Source of the DNA: Polytrichum commune
Lineage: Eukaryota; Streptophyta; Polytrichopsida; Polytrichales; Polytrichaceae
Length of the DNA stretch: 64,000 bases
Assembly: GCA_950295325.1 (NCBI GenBank)
Contig: OX485804.1
Location: forward strand, 8,868,001 to 8,932,000
Direction of reading: 5' to 3'
Shown: positions 1 through 10,100 of the stretch, one piece after another
Layout of the letters: every line of letters starts with the position of its first letter
Numbering within the stretch: the first letter of the stretch is position 1
The notes under the pieces: model-generated
The model's database searches: none
Told to the model about the DNA's origin: nothing
Seen by the model: only the letters and a program-made list of their open reading frames with translations
Translations under genes and position numbers: made by a program

Positions 1-37
1 TGAAATAAGGTAAAACAAATCAATATCAAAAAAGGGA

Positions 38-3000
38 TTACCGATAAGCAACGCGCTTGATAGCAATGGGGCCTTCTTCAAATTCCAAGAGATCAAGGCC
101 TTTGACAAATTTTAAATCTCCCTTGTCGTCAAAATAAACCAAAAATGCCTTGTCCCACAAAATCAGCCTCCAATGCTCAACGTAATTGGCAGGTTGGAGA
201 ATATCCTCCGAGGAACCCCAGTCAATGTCAACATCCGCCTCATTCTCAAATGAAGCAATCTCAGCCTCAACCCCCTTCTCCAACTATGAAAAGAATGAAA
301 AATAGTTTAGAAACCAGATTCCAAAAGTCATTAAAGAAATCTAAAACTAGGCATTGAAAATACACATATACCAAGCACATTGAGGTTATTGATTTCCACA
401 TATCAGTTCTAGTAAGCTTGAAAACAGATTCTAGGATTGACTTCATAATTCATTAACCAGCCCCCTGAGGTTCCTGATTTGCACATAGTAGTTCTAGGAA
501 GCCCGAACCTAGACTCTAGGATTGACTTCATAATTAATGAAACAACCATTGAGGTTCCCGATTTCCACATATTAGTTGTAGTAAGCCTGAAACTAGACTC
601 TAGGATTGACTACATAATCAAATATCAAGCCCCTTGAGGTCCCTGATTTCCACATATTAGTTCTAGTAAGCCTGAAAACAGACTATAGGATTGACTTCAT
701 AATTCATTAACCAGCCCCTTGAGGTTCTTGATTTCCACATATTTGTTCTAGTAAGCCCGAAACTAGAGTCTAGGATTGACTTAATTATTCATTAACCAAC
801 CACTTGAGTAGCATGATTTCCACATATTAGTTCTAATAAGCATGAAACATGACACAAGGCATGACTTCAAAATTCATTAACGAGCCCCTAGGGGTTCCTG
901 ATTTCCCCACCATAGTCCAATATTGGGCCTAGACACCACACATTCTAACACCCTCTCAGAACCGAGAGGGTGGCCAACTATGTATAAACCAGAATCCATA
1001 TTCTAAAACTCATTCTAAAAATCTAAGACGAGTCCTTCAAAGTCCACATTAACAAGCACATGGAGGTTCCTGATTTACACATATTAGTTATAGTAAGCAT
1101 GAAACTAGACTCTAGGAGTGACTTTATAATCAAATATCAAGCCCCTTGAGGTCCCTGATTTCCACATTATTAGCTCTTATAGGCCAGAAACTTTACTCAA
1201 GGCTTGAATTCAAAACTCCTAGACCAGCCCCTTGGGGTTCCTCATTTCCAAATACTAGTTCTAATTGGCCAGAAACTTGACTCAATGCTTGACTTCATAA
1301 TCAAATATCAAGCCCCTTAAGGTCCTTGATTTCCATATATTAGCTCTTATAGGCCAGAAACTTTACTCAAGGCTTGAATTAAAAACTCCTAGACCAACCC
1401 CTTGGGTTCCTGATTTCCCCACCATTTTCCTATATTGGGCCTAGGCACTCCACTTTCTGACACCCTCTCGGAACTGAGAGGGTGCCGAGCTATGTATAAA
1501 CCTGATACACTTTTCTAAATCTCATTCCAGCATTCTTATACTAGTCCTACAAAGTCCACATTTTGACACCCTCTCGAAACCGAGAGGGTGCCCAACTATG
1601 GATAATCCTTATACCATATTCTAAATCTCAATCCACAAATTCAATACTAGTCTTTCAAAGTCCACATTTTGACAAGCTCTCGGAACCGAGAGGGTGCCCA
1701 ACTATGTGTAAACCTGAAACCATATTCTAAAACTCCTTACAGAAATCTAAAATTTGAAATAAAAAACAAAGAACAAACATCATTTCGGAAACCTCGAAAA
1801 GAGAAAGGATCAAAGAGAGGAAAAAAAATTGTAGATGCACCTGAGCCCAGAATGAAGCTTTGTTGAGCCAGTTTTCGAGGACTTTCTCCCTAAGAGGGAG
1901 AGACGATGGAAATCTATTCTTATTTTTGACATCGGCAGGGGAGTTCCACCAACGAAGCCACTTGGCCTTGAAGTGGGCATCGACATGTGCAGTGGCCACC
2001 TTTTGAAGTTTTTCGATTGTCATATCAGTGACGAGGAAGGTGGAGAAATGACGGTCAATCTGCCACATACAAGAGTGAAAAGGAAGAAAGAGATATGAAG
2101 CACGACAAGATTAATAGGAGAATGAAAGACTAAATGAAAAAACAAAGATAGGAGAGGCACCTCGTTGAAGAAATCATCACCGTTGTCCTTGTGGGCAACG
2201 GAAATGAACTTCTCAAAGTTCCGAGAACGAATGCTTTTGATCAACCTATCCTGGGCTTTTGTCATAGCCTCCCAAATTTCAGTCGAAGATCTCTGAGCCT
2301 CGGGAGTGGCCTCACGGTATAACCTTGCGGCCGTATCAGCCGCGTTTGATATCTCCCTCTGAAACAAAAAGAAAAGCATAAGGAACGCACATAAACATGG
2401 GAGAAGCAAAGTCAAGGAAAAATCACCCAATATTTACCTTGTATAAAAATTTGACGAAGACGTCTAATGTCAAGGGATACCAAGTAGGATTCTTCTCCAT
2501 CTTGGACTCACACATCTTGTAGTCTGCAACGGAAAGGAGGTCTTTAAACTCCTCTAGCCTCATCTTCCCAAATGTCCGAATACGAAGTAACTTGGCGGGT
2601 AGGTTGTCCTTAACATGGTCATGTTCCGTGGACCTAAACAAATAAAATGTTAGAGGATAAAATGCGAAAAAAAAAAGATAAGCTCAAGAACATCAAATAT
2701 TGAACTCACCAGTTGATGTCATTCATAGCATTAAGGAAGATGGCTGTGCAATTTCTTGGATCCACCAGAATACAATCAGCAGAGATATGCCAATCTTTGT
2801 CCAACGGGTGATGATTGTTGATGTGCCTCCACCAAGCTGTCAACCGATGGTTCCCCTCCCACACGTAGAACATTTTGCCAACAAAGCCAGCAAGGTCGGA
2901 GTCTCCTTGGAGAATGGCATTAAACTCTGCATTGGCCTCCTGCCATAATGGACTCCAAGAGGCCTTGATGTCATCGGATACATCAAGGCCCTCATTGAGG

Positions 3001-3520
3001 TTGTTGTATGGAGAGACGTACATAGCTCGGTCACCATCACGATAACCCATCACAAACTCATTCTCCAAACGAGCAACATCAACGCCGTTGATAGGACGAA
3101 CAAGAGGAAGACAACGCAAACGACACAATGGAATAGGGAAACGAGATTTCCCAAGAGGTTTGAATCGAACCCGTTGAATCACGGTGTTGGAATCTTGTTT
3201 TTGTGATCTCCGTACCAAAAGCTCCGTCTCATCCGGGTTCGACTCATCTAGAGGTTTTAGGCAGTCGGATACAACCGGAGCATCAATCTAAAAGGAAAGA
3301 GAAGCACAACATAAGAAGACAACACAAAAACCAAACATACAAGAAGCCGAATAAAACATTGACACACAAAAGAAAACCTCCAAAAGTTCAACGAATCAAA
3401 CACCTCTCCCTGTGAGACGTCATCAAGAGCCGCAACGAGAGCCTCAGGAGGCAAAAAATGAACATTGACATCCTCCATTAAATGCACCCGTGATACAGTA
3501 AGAGCCAAAGCCTGCGATGC
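38..3520 (-). CDS. Multi-exon gene for ParB/sulfiredoxin-like GNHR-motif protein (5' end not found)
   Basis: Six exons join in consistent phase with GT/AG borders: 3520-3404, 3287-2710, 2633-2438, 2358-2161, 2059-1841 and 283-38 (stop TAA at 40-38), giving 517 codons. The second exon has a region LPLVRPINGVDVARLENEF followed by a G-rich turn and later GKMFYVWEGNHRLTAWW. The pattern R-P-I-N..V..L...F then GNHR..AW resembles the ParB/Srx N-terminal fold, where box II (G-x-H/R-R) contacts nucleotide or phosphate. That assignment is inference from motif shape. The rest is helical and charged with no domain I recognise. The first exon opens directly after an AG (minus strand at 3522-3521), so at least one upstream exon must exist; it may lie beyond the 3.6-5.2 kb repeats or outside the window. 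The last intron (1840-284) is 1.56 kb and consists largely of tandem repeats. Likely an expressed plant gene; function unknown. Confidence 0.7.
360..1720. repeat. Compound tandem repeats inside the last intron of the GNHR gene
   Basis: Positions 365-900 hold about six copies of an ~85-bp unit beginning near GAGGTTCCTGATTTCCACAT (unit starts near 467, 551, 636 and 721). From about 945 a second unit appears that carries a palindrome with arms CACCCTCTCGG and CCGAGAGGGTG, at about 951, 1461, 1566 and 1671. The first arm is often imperfect here (for example CTCAG or CTCGA). The same two repeat families recur upstream of the gene at 3.6-5.2 kb. Confidence 0.85.
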
Positions 3521-3599
3521 CTACATGCACAATATACATACCATGAAAATGTGACTAGATCCTAACCTGGAGTACAGATATTAATCAATAGCCCATTGG

Positions 3600-5230
3600 A
3601 AGTTGTGATTATCCCACATTAACTCCAAAAACGAGAGGGTGCCAATGTCCCATGGAACTGAATCTAGGACTAGTACTTGAAAGTCCACATTCTGTCACCC
3701 TCTCGGAACCGAGAGGGTGCCCAACTATGTATAAACCAGAATCCATATAATAGAACTCAATCCAGAAATTCAAGACTAGTCCTCCATAGTGGGTGCCCAA
3801 CTATGTATAAACCTGATACCAGATTATTAATGTCTTTCCAGAAATTCAATACTAGTCCTTCAAAGTCCACATTAGCAAGCACATGGAGGTTCCTGATTTC
3901 CACATATTAGTTCAAATAGGCCAGAAACTTGACTCAAGGCTTGACTTCATAATCAAATATCATGCCCTTGAGGTCCCTGATTTCCACATATTACCTCTTA
4001 TAGGCCAGAAACTTGACTCAAGGCTTGACTTCAAAACTCATAGACCAGCCCCTTGGGGTTCGTGATTTCCCCACCATATTCCTATATTGTGACTACACAC
4101 TCCACTTTCTGTCACCCTCTCGGAACCGAGAGGGTGCGGAATATGTCTAAACCTGATACCATATTCTAATTCTCATTCCAGAATTCTTATACTAGTCCTT
4201 CAAAGTCCACATTTGGACACCCTCTCGGAACCGAGAGGGTGCCCAACTATGTCTTAACCTGATACCATATTCTAAATCTCATTCCAAAATTCTTATACTA
4301 GTTCTTCAATGTCCACATTTGGACACCCTCTCGGAACCGAGAGGGTGCCCAACTATGTATAACCCTGATACCATATTCTAAATTTCAATCCAGAAATTCA
4401 AGACTAGTCTTTCAAAGTCCACATTTGGACACCCTCTCGGAACCGAGAGGGTGCACAACTATGTGTAAACCCGAAACCATATTCTAAAACTCAATCAAGA
4501 AATTCAAGACTAGTCCTCCAAAGTTCACATTTGGACACCCTCTCGGTTCCGAGAGGGTGCCCAACTATGGATAATCCTGATACCAGATTCTAAATGTCAT
4601 TCCAGAAATTCAAGACTAGTCCTTCAAAGTCCACATTAGCAAGCACGTGGAGGTTCCTGATTTCCACATATTAGTTCTAGTAAGCCTGAAACTATACTCT
4701 AGGCTTGACTTCATAATCAAATATCATGCCCCTTGAGGTCCCTGGTTTCCACATATTACCTCTTATAGGCCAGAAACTTGTCTCAATGCATGACTTCAAA
4801 ATTCATAGACCAGCCCCTTGGGGTTCGTGATTTCCCCACCATATTCCTATATTGTGCCTAGACACTCCACTTTATGTCACTCTCTCGGTTCCGAGAGGGT
4901 GGTGAACTATGTCTAAACCTGATACCATATTCTAATTCTCATTCCAGAATTCTTATACTAGTCCTTCAAAGTCCATATTTTGACACCCTCTCGGTTCCGA
5001 GAGGGTGCCCAACTATGTATTAACCTGAAACTATATTCTAAAACTCAATCCACAAATTGAAGACTATTCATCCAATGTCCACATTTGGACACCCTCTCGG
5101 AACCGAGAGGGTGCCCAACTATGTCTTAACCTGATACCATATTCTAAATCTCATTCCATAATTCTTATACTAGTCCTTCAATGTCCACATTTGGACACCC
5201 TCTCGGAACCGAGAGGGTGCCCAAGTTTAC
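3600..5230. repeat. 106-bp tandem array with 24-bp perfect palindrome, mixed with 85-bp units
   Basis: Palindromes start at about 3697, 4113, 4218, 4324, 4430, 4536, 4877, 4984, 5090 and 5196. Spacing within the best run (4218, 4324, 4430, 4536) is exactly 106 bp. Each palindrome has 11-bp arms CACCCTCTCGG and CCGAGAGGGTG around a two-base centre, followed by a conserved GCCCAACTATGT and later CTAGTCCTTCAAAGTCCACAT. The centre is AA in most copies and TT at about 4536, 4877 and 4984. A ~240-bp block of the 85-bp family is inserted twice in near-identical form (about 3870-4110 and 4635-4875). No gene is seen in this stretch. Confidence 0.9.
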
Positions 5231-5404
5231 CCTCATGACTCTTAGTCCCCGTGGGTGAGAGGCGTTCTCAACGCCCGGGGCCCTCACCCATGCTAAGAGT
5301 ACTTGGGCCCTCTCACCAATGGCGCCACAAGTCCCGGGTGTCACTCCGGGGTCCCCCTTGTGCCCATGGTGTTGCGGGCACTCCTCATGGAGAGGTGCGC
5401 GACA
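5231..5404 (+). repeat. 174-bp GC-rich structured dispersed repeat, copy 1
   Basis: This is about 92% identical (14 differences by eye) over exactly 174 bp to 19560-19733. It folds into nested stems. The outer stem is ACTCTTAG with CTAAGAGT, then GGGTGAG with CTCACCC, then GGCGTT with AACGCC. A second hairpin pairs CCACAAG with CTTGTG and contains CCCGG/CCGGG, and a third pairs GCAC with GTGC around CTCCTCATGGAG. No tRNA boxes or hammerhead core are visible. It could be a short retroposon, a TE end, or a structured RNA. Open frames exist on both strands but look incidental to the high GC. Confidence 0.7.
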
Positions 5405-5648
5405 AGCTGGGACTAAGTTCAGGTTTGGAGCTGCCAACGGCAGCTGGGACTAAGTTCAGGTTGGAGCTGCCCAACAGCTGGGACTAAGTTCAGGTTGGAG
5501 CTGCCCAACAGCTGGGACTAAGTTCAGGTTTGGAGCTGCCAGCGGCAGCTGAGACTAAGTTTAGTTTGGAGCTGCCAACGGCTGCTGAGACTAAGGCCAT
5601 AATTGGAGCTGCCAGCAGCTGGGACTAAGGTCAGCTTTGGAGTTAGTG
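5403..5648 (+). repeat. Short tandem repeat, ~34-38 bp unit
   Basis: About seven copies of a unit AGCTGGGACTAAGTTCAGG followed by TTTGGAGCTGCC. Copies alternate between CAACGGC and CCAAC at the junction and become more diverged toward the right. The array abuts the 174-bp structured repeat directly. Confidence 0.85.
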
Positions 5649-5649
5649 G

Positions 5650-6648
5650 TTTAGGAGAAGGGGGTTGAGATTACCATATTCTAAAGGAAAGGGGAACTTA
5701 CTAGGTTGACAATAGATTATATTATAGCTAGTTAGTAGAGTTAGCACGTAATGTTAGTTAGATGCTTAGTCATTAGCATGTTGGTTGACCACTATACATT
5801 ATAAGGTGGCAATAGGAGATGGACTTGGGATTGAGTTGTGTGGGATTGCACTCGAGTACGCTAATAGTGCCATGATAGAGAAGAGTGTTTTTTAACACTT
5901 GTGTCTTTATTATGGAATAAATTGAAGTGCTAAGCTTGATGTGAAGTACTAGGGTGGGTTGTGTGGTTCCACACAAAGAGAATGGCCTTGGGTTGACAAT
6001 GGGGGATTAATACATTAGAAATTTAATTGCCACATGGAGTCTACAAGCCATAGCCTCACGGAGGCTAAGATCACTAATGAGAAAGCCTTGGCCAAAGCTA
6101 AGGTTTCAAGAAGAATATCCTTAAGGGCATGTGTAGCGAAGGCCGAAGGTTGGACCCTTGAGAAGGCCAACGCTCCACCCATTCATGAGGCTAGCATTAA
6201 TAAAATGACATGACTTTAAGTAAGGTGGGTGCCTAATGAGATGGAAGTTACATTTCACGCTACCACAAGTTTCTATGGAGTGCATGTGATTCTCAAAACT
6301 ATCACCCGGACTAGGACGCTTAAGGGTGGTGGGTTTGGCCTCACAATACCACTTATATGTTGTAATCTTGGACTTTTCCTTCACTAATTTGAGGCATATT
6401 CCATACATTTCTCTAAAATGATGGCTAATTTTCCGAAAGCCTTCAACTTCAAACATTTATTTCTCTAATTAAGCAATTCATTTGTAGCTACACTATTTTG
6501 ACTAATTGGTGTGGGATACGATTTGGAGTTACACATTGCTACAAAATTTTGCTTAGAGTATCATTTCCGACCTATCAATAACATAAGTAGTTACTATATA
6601 CACTGACAAATATGATATAACTTAGTTGGTGAAAAATGAAAATATACA
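5650..6648. other. Intergenic, no supported gene
   Basis: AT-rich single-copy-looking sequence. A 111-codon minus-strand frame at 6456-6121 has no recognisable domain and no supporting context, so it is not called. This stretch lies downstream of the minus-strand resistance-type gene and may contain its 3' UTR. Confidence 0.5.
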
Positions 6649-7123
6649 TTAAAACGTTACAGCGACACATGTCTCCAAATGGTAACCCACACTAATTGGA
6701 GAGAATAATGTAGTTGTCTGTTCTCCCCGTCCGTTGTGATCCCTTTCTTGCAACATGGAGAGAGGTGAAATTATCTCATCACATTTGGCAGTGATCACTA
6801 TGATGGGAGGGCAAAAATAATGCGTACTATTTCTAAGCCTACATGATTCTATTTTAATATTTTCAGTTTCGTCAAGTTTACAAAACTTTACGCGATCGTT
6901 TTCAATGCCTTGACATGTCCCAAAATCGAGCTCCTCCAACGCTACGAGGTTGCTTATAGCAACATCGAACTCCTCCAAAGCCTCACATTCAAACATGTAC
7001 AACATTTTCAATTTCGTGAAGTTCCCAAAGCTTTCCGGAATCCTTTTCAATGCCCGACATGCTCGGAAATGGAGCTATCAAGTTGCTTATTCCAACAGGA
7101 AACTCTTCCAAAGCCTTGCATTC
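6649..7123 (-). pseudogene. Decayed 3' extension of the LRR region of the kinase-NB-ARC-LRR gene
   Basis: The LRR coding sequence continues beyond the stop at 7126-7124. Compared with intact units (for example 8914-9010), the 10 bases CTCCTCCAAC (plus strand) are missing near 7073, which shifts the frame. Further on, a clean LRR (IPESFGNFTKLKMLYMFECE) leads into a non-repetitive tail ending at 6649. This tail is probably the original C-terminus of the receptor. Either a substitution giving TTA at 7124-7126 (ATA in most units) or the 10-bp deletion came first; together they remove roughly three LRR units and the tail from the product. Confidence 0.75.
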
Positions 7124-10100
7124 TTACATGCAGAGTATTTTCAGTTTCGTCAAGTTCCCAAAGCTTTCCGGAATATTTTTTAATGTCGGACATCTCCCAA
7201 AATTGAGCTCCTCCAACGCTATCAGGTTGTTTACTCCAACAGGGAACTCCTCCAAATCCTCGCATTCATACAGGTGCAGTATTTTCAGTTTCGTCAAGTT
7301 CCCAAAGCTTTCCGGAATCCTTTTCAATGCCCAACATCTTGCAAAATCGAGTTCCTCCAAGGCTACGAGGTTGCCTACTCCAACAGGGAACTCCTCCAAA
7401 ACCTCACATTCAGACATGTACAATGTTTTCAATTTCGTCAAGTTCCCAAAGCTTTCCGGAATCCTTTTCAATGCCCGGCATCTTGCAAAATCGAGTTCCT
7501 CCAAGGCTACGAGGTTGCCTACTCCAACAGGGAACTCCTCCAAAACCTCACATTCAGACATGTACAATGTTTTCAGTTTCGTCAAGTTCCCAAAGCTTTC
7601 CGGAATCCTTTTCAATGCCCGACATCTTGCAAAATCAAGTTCCTCCAAGGCTACGAGGTTGCACACTCCCACAGGGAACTCCTCCAAAACCTCACATTCA
7701 GACATGTACAATGTTTTCAGTTTCGTCAAGCTCCCAAAGTTTTCCGGAATCCTTTTCAATGCCCGGTATCTTGCAAAATCGAGTTCCTCCAAGGCTATGA
7801 GGTTGCACATTCCCACAGGGAACTCCTCCAAAACCTCACATTCAGACATGTACAATGTTTTCAATTTTGTCAAGTTCCCAAAGCTTTCCGGAATCCTTTT
7901 CAATGCCCGGCATCTTGCAAAATCGAGTTCCTCCAAGGCTATGAGGTTGCCTACTCCAACAGGAAACTCCTCCAAAACCTCACATTCAGACATGTACAAT
8001 GTTTTCAGTTTCGTCAAGTTCCCAAAGCTTTCCGGAATCCTTTTCAATGCCCGGCATCTTGCAAAATCAAGTTCCTCTAAGGCTACGAGGTTGCACACTC
8101 CCACAGGGAACTCCTCCAAAACCTCACATTCAGACATGTACAATGTTTTCAGTTTTGTCAAGTTGCCAAAGCTTTCCGGAATCATTTTCAATGCCCGGCA
8201 TCTCCAAAAATTGAGCTCCTCCAACGCTATCAGGTTGCTTACTCCAATAGGGAACTCCTCCAAATCCTCGCATTCATACAGTTGCAGTACTTTCAGTTTC
8301 GTCAAGTTCCCAAAGCTTTCCGGAATCCTTTTCAATGCCCGACATCTCCAAAAATTGAGCTCCTCCAACGCTATGAGGTTGCTTACTCCAACAGGGAACT
8401 CCTCCAAAGCCTCGCATTCATACATGCGTAGTGTTTTCAGTTTCGTCAAGTTTCCAAAGCTTTCCGGGATTGTTTTCAATGCCCGACATCCCCCGAAATG
8501 CAGCTCCTCCAAGGCTACGAGGTTGCACACTCCAACAGGGAACTCCTCCAAAGCGTCACATCCAAACATGCGCAATATTTTCAGTTTTGTCAAGTTGCCA
8601 AAGCTTTCCGGAATCCTTTTCAATGCCCGGCATCTCCAAAAATTGAGCTCCTCGAGGGCTACAAGGCTGCACACTCCAACAGGGAACTCCTCCAAAGCCT
8701 CGCATTGATACAGTTGCAGTATTTTCAGTTTCGTCAAGTTCCCAAAGCTTTCCGGAGTCCTTGTCAATGCCTGACATCCCCTGAAATGCAGCTCCTCCAG
8801 GGCTACGAGGTTGCACACTCCAACAGGGAACTCCTCCAAAACGTCACATCCAAACATGCGCAGTATTTTCAGTTTCATCAAGTTCGCAAAGCTTTCCGGA
8901 ATCCTTTTCAATGCCCGACATCTCCCAAAATTGAGCTCCTCCAACGCTATCAGGTTACTTACTCCAACAGGGAACTCCTCCAAATCCTCGCATTCATACA
9001 TGTGGAGTATTTTCAGTTTCGTCAAGTTCCCAAAGCTTTCCGGAATCCTTTTCAATGCTCGGCATCTTGCAAAATCAAGTTCTTCCAAGGCTACGAGGTT
9101 GCCTACTCCAACAGGGAACTCCTCCAAAACCTCACATTCAGACATGTACAATGTTTTCAGTTTCGTCAAGTTCTCAAAGCTTTCCGGAATCCTTTTCAAT
9201 GCCTGACATCTTCCAAAATTGAGCTCCTCCAGGGCTACGAGGTTGCACACTCCAACAGGGAACTCCTCCAAAGCGTCACATCCAAACATGCGCAGTATTT
9301 TCAGTTTTGTCAAGTTGCCAAAGCTTTCCGGAATCCTTTTCAATGCCCGGCATCTCCTAAAATTGAGCTCTTCGAGGGCTACAAGGTTGCACACTCCAAC
9401 AAGGAACTCCTCCAAAGCCTCGCATTCATACATGCACAGTGTTTTCAGTTTCATCAAGTTTCCAAAGCTTTCTGGGATTGTTTTCAATGCCCGACATCCC
9501 CCGAAATGCAGCTCCTCCAGGGCTACGAGGTTGCACACTCCAACAAGGAACTCCTCCAAAACCTCACATTCATACATGTACAATGTTTTTAGTTTCGTCA
9601 AGTTCCCAAAGCTTTCCGGAATCCTTTTCAATGCCCGGCATCTCCCAAAATTGAGCTCCTCCAAGGCTACGAGGTTGCCTACTCCAACAGGGAACTCCTC
9701 CAAAACCTCACATTCAGACATGTACAATGTTTTCAATTTCGTCAAGTTCCCAAAGCTTTCCGGAATCCTTTTCAATGCCCGGCATCTTGCAAAATTGAGT
9801 TCCTCCAAGCCTACGAGGTTGCCTACTCCAACAGGGAACTCCTCCAAAACCTCACATTCAGACATGTACAATGTTTTCAATTTCGTCAAGTTCCCAAAGC
9901 TTTCCGGAATCCTTTTCAATGCCCGGCATCTTGCAAAATCAAGTTCCTCCAAGGCTACGAGGTTGCACACTCCCACAGGGAACTCCTCCAAAACCTCACA
10001 TTCAGACATGTACAATGTTTTCAGTTTCGTCAAGCTCCCAAAGCTTTCCGGAATCCTTTTCAATGCCCGGCATCTTGCAAAATCGAGTTCCTCCAAGGCT

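Noticed and set aside
3160-3245. Box-B-like GGTTCGATTC and GGGTTCGACTC suggesting a tRNA gene
   Set aside because: No acceptor stem or anticodon arm can be folded around it, and the sequence lies in a well-supported exon.
4113-5219. Regular palindromic direct repeats that superficially look like a CRISPR array
   Set aside because: The intervening ~80 bp are themselves repeated and the setting is a plant genome with introns; there are no unique spacers or cas genes.
5165-5487. Collagen-like or Arg/Pro-rich frames across the 174-bp repeat on both strands
   Set aside because: Open in several frames because of high GC; the flanks are not coding and the two copies do not share start or stop codons.
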